DNA of 64,000 nucleotides from Actinophytocola gossypii (lineage in GTDB: Bacteria > Actinomycetota > Actinomycetes > Mycobacteriales > Pseudonocardiaceae): contig NZ_JAFFZE010000002.1 in the NCBI RefSeq assembly GCF_025165815.1, positions 37,890 to 101,889 of the forward strand, written 5' to 3'. The notes beneath the pieces are model-generated. The model was not told the origin of the DNA. It was given only the letters and a program-made list of their open reading frames with translations, and ran no database searches. The translations under genes and the position numbers were made by a program. Each line of letters opens with the position of its first letter. Within the stretch, counting starts at the first letter, position 1. This document shows, piece after piece, positions 58,817 through 64,000 of the stretch.

Positions 58817-58900
58817 TGTCGATTCCCTTTCGTGCGGGGTGTTCCGCCCTTCACACGAACGGCCGGCGCCGGGATCGACAGGTCCGCCGAAAAAAGATGT

Positions 58901-58935
58901 GGTGTCCTTCCCGGGAGGGGGCCGGGAAGGACACC
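58901..58935 (-). terminator. Rho-independent terminator of the SigD/RsdA unit
   Basis: Perfect 12-bp stem GGTGTCCTTCCC (58901-58912) with GGGAAGGACACC (58924-58935). On the minus strand it is followed within 6 bases by a run of six T, the best intrinsic terminator in the window. The 294-base gap 58817-59110 contains this and no gene I can support. Confidence 0.85.
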
Positions 58936-59093
58936 ACGGCGTCGAGCCCGTCCCGCCGGGGCAATGGGGACGCGCGGCTCGACAGCCGGCTCTCCGGTGC
59001 GGGGGGAGTCACCAGGTCGCCGGACGCACGTGGATCTTCCGGGGCCTGCTGTCCGCAACGGGTGCGGCCGAAAGTTCCGGCAACCGGGTGAGG

Positions 59094-59117
59094 CCGTTAA
59101 CCCTTTCGGGTCAACGG
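59094..59117 (-). other. Hairpin over the rsdA-like stop codon
   Basis: CCGTTAACCC / GGGTCAACGG, a 10-bp stem with one mismatch and a TTTC loop, overlaps the stop codon of the anti-sigma gene. It could be a first terminator or an mRNA 3'-end stabiliser. Confidence 0.4.
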
Positions 59118-59935
59118 GGCGCCCCGCGAGTGATCCGGTCCAGTGGTTCACCGCGGCCGGGGAGGTCGACCGGCTTGCCGGACCGTTGCCGGTCGGTCAC
59201 GGTTCCCGGGTCGACCGGCAGCTCCGGCCCGGACCTGGGTGGCAGGTCCGCCGGCGTGTCGATGGACGTGTCCGGGATCGGCGCCAGCTTCTCGGTCGGT
59301 TCCCCGGTCTCGACGGGTTCGGTCGTCGGTTCCGGGGTGGCTTCCGATGCCGGGGCGTGCTGCGGGGTCGCGTGCGAGCGGGTCTGCGCGCTGTCCTGGC
59401 GGAGCAGGTCGCGGATCGACTCGATGTCGTCTCGGAGCCGGTCCGCGGCGGCGGGCTCGTCGACCTTGGCCGCGTACTCGTCCGCGCGGTCGAGCAGCCG
59501 GGTGGCCTCCGGGATGCGGCCCTGGTCGACGGCGGTGCGGGCGTCGGCGAGCACGTCGTCGGCGTCCTCGACCGCGGCCCTGGACTCCGCCCGCCCGGCG
59601 AACACCACCTCGGTGACCGGCCACAGCGGGCTGCCCGGTCGGGCCTGCGCGGCCGCGACCGTGACCCCGCCCGCGGCGAGCACGGCCGCCGCGGCCGCGA
59701 CCGCCGTCACCTTCGTCGACCGCCGACGCCGCGGCGGGCGGGCGACGGCCGCGGTGACCGCGTTCAGCAGCCGCTCGTCGGTGGCGCCCGCCGTGGGCAT
59801 GCCGGCCCGCCAGCCGGCCAGCATCCGCGCCACCTCACCCTCGGCCTGGAGGTCGCCGTGCTCGCCGCGGCCGATCCGGTCCAACAGCTCGTCGTCCTCC
59901 CACCGGGAGTCGCCGAAGGGCCCGCGGACACTCAT
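59111..59935 (-). CDS. RsdA-like anti-sigma-D factor
   Basis: 274 residues from ATG 59935 (ATGA overlap with the sigma gene). The N-terminal sigma-binding region (13-45: EDDELLDRIGRGEHGDLQAE, GEVARMLAGWRAG) is followed by a single membrane helix (76-96) and a long Pro/Thr/Glu-rich extracellular part with DDVLADARTAVDQGRIPEAT. This order, next to a SigD-like factor, matches RsdA of Mycobacterium tuberculosis, which is released by regulated proteolysis. Confidence 0.85.
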   Translation of the reverse strand: MSVRGPFGDSRWEDDELLDRIGRGEHGDLQAEGEVARMLAGWRAGMPTAGATDERLLNAVTAAVARPPRRRRSTKVTAVAAAAAVLAAGGVTVAAAQARPGSPLWPVTEVVFAGRAESRAAVEDADDVLADARTAVDQGRIPEATRLLDRADEYAAKVDEPAAADRLRDDIESIRDLLRQDSAQTRSHATPQHAPASEATPEPTTEPVETGEPTEKLAPIPDTSIDTPADLPPRSGPELPVDPGTVTDRQRSGKPVDLPGRGEPLDRITRGAPR

Positions 59936-60492
59936 GCGATCACCCCGTCGACGGCGCGCGCCCACTCCCGCAGCCGGGCCAGCGCCCTGGACTGCGCCAT
60001 CCGCACCGCGGCCGCGGACTTGCCGAGCACCGCGCCGGTCTCCTCCGCGGACAGCCCGGCCGCCACCCGCAACACGATGATCTCGCGCTGGGCGTCGGTG
60101 AGATCGTTGAGCAGCGGCAGCAGCCGACGCGACAGGTCGGCGAGGACCGCCTGCTCGGCCGGGTCGAACCCGCCGTCGTCGGCGCGTTCCGGCACGCAGT
60201 CGATCGGCCGGAACGCCGGCGCCCGGTGCGCGTCCGCGACCTTGTTCGCCGCGATCCGGTACACGAACGCGGTGAACGGCAGCCCGCGGTCCTGGTAGCG
60301 GGGCAGCGCCTCGAACACGGCCAGGCAGATGTCCTGGGCGACGTCGTCGGGGGAGACGTCCCCGCGGCCGAGGGAGCGCAGGTGCGCCCAGCAGTAGCGG
60401 AGCACGCCGGGGCGGATGCGGGCGAGCAGCTCGGCGGCGGCCCGCGCCTCACCGCGCCTGGCCCGCGTCGCGAGCTCATTGTCGAGCGTCAC
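59932..60492 (-). CDS. sigD: SigD/ShbA-type ECF sigma factor
   Basis: 186 residues from GTG 60492. Region 2 (VLRYCWAHLRSLGRGDVSPD, DVAQDICLAVFEALP, ARG-rich linker) and region 4 (LLNDLTDAQREIIVLRVAAG, LSAEETGAVLGKSAAAVRMA). In streptomycetes and mycobacteria this factor helps transcribe the principal sigma gene hrdB or starvation genes. The membrane anti-sigma partner is encoded next, in overlap. Confidence 0.88.
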   Translation of the reverse strand: MTLDNELATRARRGEARAAAELLARIRPGVLRYCWAHLRSLGRGDVSPDDVAQDICLAVFEALPRYQDRGLPFTAFVYRIAANKVADAHRAPAFRPIDCVPERADDGGFDPAEQAVLADLSRRLLPLLNDLTDAQREIIVLRVAAGLSAEETGAVLGKSAAAVRMAQSRALARLREWARAVDGVIA

Positions 60493-60555
60493 ACCGGCAG
60501 CGTAACGAGGTGTCGCCGTCCGCGGGTGCCGACCGACCGGGTTACCGTGTCGGAC

Positions 60556-60912
60556 GTGAACGATCCCAAACATCCGTACAGTCCCGCGGTGGTCGCCGGC
60601 GGGTTGGTGTTCGTGTCCGGGTCGCTACCTGTGCGCGCCGACGGCACCGTGGTCACCGGTGGGCGCGCGGCCATGGACGCCGCCGTGGACAGCCTCAGGG
60701 AGCGGATGGCGCACGTCGGCGCGACCCTCGACGACGTGGTGAAGCTGACCTACTTCGTCACCGACATCGGCCTGCGGGACGCCGCGAACGAGCAGTTCCT
60801 GGACCTGTGGCCGGAACCGAGGCCCGCGCGCACCGTGGTCGGTGTGGCGGAGCTGCCGTACGGGTGCGAGGTGGAGCTGGACGCGGTCGCGCGGGTCCCG
60901 GTCACGTCCTGA
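60556..60912 (+). CDS. RidA-family enamine/imine deaminase
   Basis: 118 residues from GTG 60556; GTG 60547 is an alternative. TACCGT 7 bases before 60556 suggests a leaderless transcript. Core motifs: YSPAVVAGGLVFVSGSLPVR, DDVVKLTYFVTDIGLRDAAN and ARTVVGVAELPYGCEVELDA, with the Arg and Glu of the RidA active pocket. It removes reactive 2-aminoacrylate-type enamines made by PLP enzymes such as threonine dehydratase. Its end overlaps the recombinase stop by 11 bases. Confidence 0.9.
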   Translation: MNDPKHPYSPAVVAGGLVFVSGSLPVRADGTVVTGGRAAMDAAVDSLRERMAHVGATLDDVVKLTYFVTDIGLRDAANEQFLDLWPEPRPARTVVGVAELPYGCEVELDAVARVPVTS

Positions 60913-62566
60913 GGGCGTCCCCGACCAGGTCGACCGCGCTGCGACCGGGATCGCGGGCGGCGTTGTTGTAGACCTGCTCGGTGGTGTCGACGCTGGTGTG
61001 CCCGACGTCGGCCTGGACGTGCACGAGCTGCGCCCCAGCCTCGACGGCGGTGGTGACGTAGAAGTGCCGCAGAGCGTGCGGGTGCATCGCCCCGGCGACG
61101 TCCCGCAAGGGCTCGCCGGCGGCGGTCGCGAGCCGGCGCAGCAGTTGCCAGACAGCCTGCCGGCGGTACCGCCCGCCGGTTCGGGTCACCAGCAGCGGGC
61201 CGTTCGGGTCGGGCTTGGCCGGCCTGGTCTCCGTGGTGCCGCCGCTGTCCCGAATCCGCAGATAGTCGAGCAACGCCCGCTCGGCGGATTCGTGCAGGTA
61301 CACCACCCGGGTCTTCCCGCCCTTACCGCGCACCCGCAACGCCCGACGACCACGAGTCACATGCAGGTCGCCCCGGTCGAGGTCGCAGAGCTCCCCGACC
61401 CGCAGCCCCAGCGTGAACAACCCGACCACCGCCGCCGCGCGGGCGGTGTCCACCAGGCTCGCCCCCCGCCGAGCCCGCGCCGCCGCCGTGAACAGCGCAC
61501 GAACCTGCGCGGTAGTGAGCACGACGGTGCCCGTGGTGTTGCCGGCAGGGGTGGCGAGCCCCAGCCGGCGCCGGTTCAACGCCGCCGGGTTCCCCGCCGC
61601 GAGCCCGACGTCGGCGAGGTGCGTGTAGAGCGCCTTCACCGTGGCGAGCATGCGATCCCGGGTGGCCGGCGCGGCCCCGGCGGTGTCGAGGTCGGCGAGC
61701 CAGGCCTTGACGTGGGCAGAGGTCGCGGCAAGCGGGTCGATGCCCCGGTTCGCACACCAGCGGAACCAGTGCAGAGCCCGGAACCGCCCACGCGCGGCCG
61801 GGGGAGGAGTGCGCACCCCAGCCGACACCCCGCCCGGCACTCCACCCGCGGACGACCCACTCGATGAACCACCGGACGAACCACCGGACGAAGTGGCACC
61901 GCCCGGCGACACGTCACCGTTCCCCACCCGCCACGCCGGTGACCACGAAGCCCCACCGGACATGCCTGTCGACGCGGCCGCGGGGACGGCACCGAGCAGC
62001 ACCGCGTACCGACCGACAGCCTCGACCCACGCGGTCTCGACCTCCCCGGCCACCCACTGCCCGGCCACCCACTGCCCAGCCTCACGGTGCCCAGCCTCAC
62101 GGTGCCCGGTTGCCGACGGCCCGGATTCTCGGCGCCCAGCTTCTGCTTGCCGAGTCTCCCGGCGCCCGGCCTCCCGGTGCCCGCTGTCCCGGTGCCCGCT
62201 GTACCAGCGTCCAGTTTCCCCGTGCGTGGCCTCCTGCTGTCCTGTTCCCCCTCGCCAGGTCTCTCGATGCTCAGGTCCTGGCCGCCCGGCTCCTGACCCG
62301 GCGCCTGGTCGTGCGGCGTATGGACGTCCGCTCTCTGGGACTCCAGTCTCCGCCCCACGCTCAACCGGAGCGGTGATCCACTCGCGAAGGTCGGCGAGGC
62401 TCGTCGGTAGACCGAGCCCTTCCGCATAGGTCCGTCGAGTGCCGGCGTTGCCATAGCCACTGAGCCAGTCGGTGATCTCGTCCAGCAGCCGGTGTGGCTC
62501 CGCGACACCCGGCCATGGCCCCTGGTCACCGGCGATCGCCGGTGCGTTCCGGCCCTCCATCCTCAT
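60902..62566 (-). CDS. Tyrosine-type site-specific recombinase with expanded N-terminal domain
   Basis: 554 residues from ATG 62566; TAAGAT (62574-62579) lies 7 bases before it, so leaderless. The catalytic domain is intact: Arg389 in LGLRVGELCDL, Lys about 415-418 in RGKGGKT, His497/Arg500 in HPHALRHFY, His523 in GHTSVDTTE and nucleophile Tyr533 in QVYNNAA. The core-binding domain is split: GNAGTRRTYAEGLG near residue 42 and RFRALHWFRWCANRGIDP near 261 are normally close together. Between them lie about 17 five-residue repeats and a Gly/Ser linker. XerC/D-like relatives are about 300 residues, so some 200 residues are inserted. The earlier ATG 62575 would put the start in the palindrome. Confidence 0.9.
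   Translation of the reverse strand: MRMEGRNAPAIAGDQGPWPGVAEPHRLLDEITDWLSGYGNAGTRRTYAEGLGLPTSLADLREWITAPVERGAETGVPESGRPYAARPGAGSGAGRPGPEHRETWRGGTGQQEATHGETGRWYSGHRDSGHREAGRRETRQAEAGRRESGPSATGHREAGHREAGQWVAGQWVAGEVETAWVEAVGRYAVLLGAVPAAASTGMSGGASWSPAWRVGNGDVSPGGATSSGGSSGGSSSGSSAGGVPGGVSAGVRTPPPAARGRFRALHWFRWCANRGIDPLAATSAHVKAWLADLDTAGAAPATRDRMLATVKALYTHLADVGLAAGNPAALNRRRLGLATPAGNTTGTVVLTTAQVRALFTAAARARRGASLVDTARAAAVVGLFTLGLRVGELCDLDRGDLHVTRGRRALRVRGKGGKTRVVYLHESAERALLDYLRIRDSGGTTETRPAKPDPNGPLLVTRTGGRYRRQAVWQLLRRLATAAGEPLRDVAGAMHPHALRHFYVTTAVEAGAQLVHVQADVGHTSVDTTEQVYNNAARDPGRSAVDLVGDALRT
61866..61889. repeat. Two perfect 12-bp direct repeats in the recombinase linker
   Basis: GAACCACCGGAC occurs twice in tandem, coding for the Gly/Ser-rich linker; near-copies flank it. 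Confidence 0.7.
62009..62263. repeat. 15-bp minisatellite inside the recombinase gene
   Basis: About 17 tandem 15-bp units. CCCGGCCACCCACTG occurs twice (62045-62074) and CCCAGCCTCACGGTG twice (62075-62104), each pair identical; the other units are diverged. On the coding strand each encodes five residues of the pattern E/D-A/S/T-G-H/R/Q-R/W, in frame with the recombinase. Confidence 0.88.
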
Positions 62567-62573
62567 GCCAACC

Positions 62574-62668
62574 ATCTTAGCTACAAAAGCACAGTTCTGT
62601 AGCTAAGAACACTTGCGTGTTGTGTAAGCACAACCTCGGTTATGGGAAATATAACTGTCTAGTACGAT
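62574..62668. promoter_or_regulatory. Divergent leaderless promoters with three inverted repeats
   Basis: CTTAGCTACA (62576-62585) and TGTAGCTAAG (62598-62607) are a perfect 10-bp inverted repeat overlapping the recombinase -10 box TAAGAT. GTTGTG-TAAG-CACAAC is at 62619-62634. GTTAT/ATAAC (62639-62655) covers the -35 area of the rightward gene, whose -10 TACGAT (62663-62668) lies 7 bases before ATG 62676. The whole region is AT-richer than its surroundings. Confidence 0.6.
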
Positions 62669-62675
62669 AGTGATC

Positions 62676-63803
62676 ATGATTGAAGTGCAGGTCGAAACGT
62701 CAGGACTCTGCGGATTCAGCAGGTGCCGAGCCCCGCTGCCCGGCCCGGGCCCGAAAGGCGGCCGCCCGTACGCCTACTGCCCCGACCGCGCCTGGCCCGG
62801 CGGCAAGACCTGCAAACAACTGGCCGCCGCCCAGGACGCCCTCACCGAAGCGCTCGGCACCGACGGCACCCCCCACACCGGGACCATCACCGAGGCCACC
62901 GCAGCGTTCGTCGACGCCGCCGGCCGGCTCGCCGAACCGGTCCGGGAGGTGCTGGACCTCGCCACCGCCCTGCGAGGCGCCCTGGCCGAAGAGGTACGGG
63001 CCGCCGCCGACCGCGCCGACCGCGCCGAAACGGCCGCCGCCACCGACCAGGGACTCCGCGAAGCCGCCGAAGCCGACGCACACGCCGCCCGCCTCGCGGC
63101 GGAAGCCGCCGAGGCCAAGGCCGCCGACACCATCGCCGAAGCCAAGGCCGACCTACGCCGGCACGTCGCCGCCCGCGACCAGGCCGTCGCCGACGCGCGG
63201 GCCGCCCGCGACACCGCCCGTCAGGCCGACCTCGCCACCGCCCGCGCCGAAGGCATCGCCGCCACCGAACGCACCCGCGCCGAGGACGCCATCCGTCAGG
63301 CCGAACAGGAACGGGCCAGGGCCGACGCCGCCGAACAACGCGCCACCCAGGAAGGCGCCCGGGCCGACGCGGCCGAACAACGCGCCACCGAAGAACGGTC
63401 CCGGGCCGCCGACGAACGGTCCCGCGCCGAGGCCGCCGACACGCGCACCATCGCCGCCGATGCCCGCGCCGACGACGAACGCCACCGGGCCGACGAGGCG
63501 ATCCGCGCCCTCAACGACGCCACCGCCACCCTCGCCACCCGCACCGCCGAACTGGCCGCCGCCCGCGCCGACACCGAACGCCTCCGCGACGAGCTGGCCG
63601 CCGCCACCGACCACACCCGTGACCTCGCCACCCAGCTCCGCACCCAACAAGCCGCCCACGACCAGCGACTCGCCGACGCCGCCGCCCGGCACGCCGCCGA
63701 ACTCGCCCGCCACACCACCCGGCTCCGCGAGGCCCTCCTCGACCCGGCGCCGGACGAGGACCTCCGCACCCGCCTACTGACCACCCTGCTCGACCCCGGC
63801 TGA
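62676..63803 (+). CDS. Zinc-finger coiled-coil protein divergent from the recombinase
   Basis: 375 residues, leaderless ATG. Residues 1-47 hold Cys12, Cys17, Cys35 and Cys46 in CGFSRC, GRPYAYCPDRAWPGGKTC, a variant of the actinomycete GRPxxYC-type zinc finger. From about residue 75 to 355 the protein is a nearly continuous Ala/Glu/Arg coiled coil, including a 14-residue tandem repeat (ARADAAEQRAT type, 42-bp units at 63321-63362 and 63363-63404). The design recalls plasmid KfrA proteins, which bind DNA at one end and polymerise through the coiled coil, but the DNA-binding end differs. Pairing with the recombinase suggests a common element. Function unknown. Confidence 0.82.
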   Translation: MIEVQVETSGLCGFSRCRAPLPGPGPKGGRPYAYCPDRAWPGGKTCKQLAAAQDALTEALGTDGTPHTGTITEATAAFVDAAGRLAEPVREVLDLATALRGALAEEVRAAADRADRAETAAATDQGLREAAEADAHAARLAAEAAEAKAADTIAEAKADLRRHVAARDQAVADARAARDTARQADLATARAEGIAATERTRAEDAIRQAEQERARADAAEQRATQEGARADAAEQRATEERSRAADERSRAEAADTRTIAADARADDERHRADEAIRALNDATATLATRTAELAAARADTERLRDELAAATDHTRDLATQLRTQQAAHDQRLADAAARHAAELARHTTRLREALLDPAPDEDLRTRLLTTLLDPG

Positions 63804-64000
63804 ACCCCACCACGGCGAACGGCGAGCACCGGTTCACCCCGTCGCGGGGCACGGCGGGGCGCAAGGGATGCCGGGCAGATACCGGGCCTGTGTCATGGAC
63901 GGGTACGCGACGGCGCAGACCCGGGTCCACGCTGTCTTTGGCCGACGGTTACCCCGGTGCCGGCGGGCCCCCGCAACCGACCCACCCGCAGCCCGCCCCC
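63804..64000. other. Right-edge sequence without a supported gene
   Basis: 197 bases of GC-rich sequence after the coiled-coil gene. No frame with convincing coding character, hairpin or promoter was recognised; a gene beyond the edge may begin to the right. Confidence 0.4.

Noticed and set aside
62009..62263. CRISPR array
   Set aside because: Units are 15 bp, directly adjacent, without spacers, and code in frame for the recombinase; no cas genes.

Overview
The window reads as the chromosome of a high-GC, spore-forming actinomycete. The best fit is the order Pseudonocardiales (Amycolatopsis, Saccharothrix and Actinosynnema relatives). The grounds are very strong G/C third-position bias, many GTG starts, 4-base ATGA/GTGA stop-start overlaps, leaderless promoters, an XRE/DUF397 pair, a GerW/YtfJ sporulation protein, a SigD-RsdA pair and two receptor Ser/Thr kinases. 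The order is an inference. I see no rRNA, tRNA or CRISPR array.

Layout. 0-14 kb: the 3' part of a TetM/OtrA-like ribosomal protection GTPase, a secreted SGNH hydrolase, a nitroreductase-hemerythrin fusion, an FMO-GerW pair, a penicillin-acylase-like Ntn hydrolase, a Ser/Thr kinase whose extracellular end is a CBM2 cellulose-binding module, an XRE-DUF397-ilvA overlapping series and a secreted zinc protease. 14.3-23.7 kb: a LacI-controlled sugar operon (binding lipoprotein, two permeases, GH31 alpha-xylosidase, GH3-CBM6 hydrolase). Two matching palindromes, TCGAA(T/C)CGCTTCGA, mark its predicted operators. 24.5-29.2 kb: a compact pterin-like gene cluster (see below). 29.3-36.7 kb: regulators, an aldo/keto reductase, a metallophosphoesterase, a DNA glycosylase and small membrane proteins. 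36.8-47.3 kb: a ROK-flanked ribose-type ABC operon ending in a sugar isomerase and a 1,593-residue secreted ThuA/sugar-dehydrogenase protein. 47.4-53.6 kb: a second receptor kinase, a TIR-like/degenerate P-loop protein and envelope proteins, in a stretch where the plus strand is G+T-rich whatever the gene direction. 53.6-60.9 kb: an EF-hand protein, acyltransferase, glucarate-dehydratase-like enzyme, an ECF42-type sigma factor with its DGPF partner, SigD/RsdA and RidA. 60.9-63.8 kb: a tyrosine recombinase split by a 15-bp minisatellite, divergent from a zinc-finger coiled-coil protein across a palindrome-rich, AT-richer promoter region.

The most interesting system is the 24.5-29.2 kb cluster: MDR dehydrogenase, PTPS-like T-fold protein, GT4 glycosyltransferase, AglD/YbhN-type membrane protein, GTP cyclohydrolase II homologue, and a convergent creatininase-family hydrolase. 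The cyclohydrolase has Met where E. coli RibA has Tyr105. The PTPS homologue lacks the Cys/Asp/His triad and one zinc His but keeps the pterin-anchoring Glu. The creatininase belongs to the superfamily of archaeal ArfB, which deformylates FAPy. Together these suggest a GTP to FAPy to deformylated pyrimidine route feeding a glycosylated, membrane-handled product whose structure is not known to me. A related cluster exists in Streptomyces coelicolor (SCO6650-SCO6655 region, from memory). The second candidate is the recombinase/coiled-coil pair at the right end.
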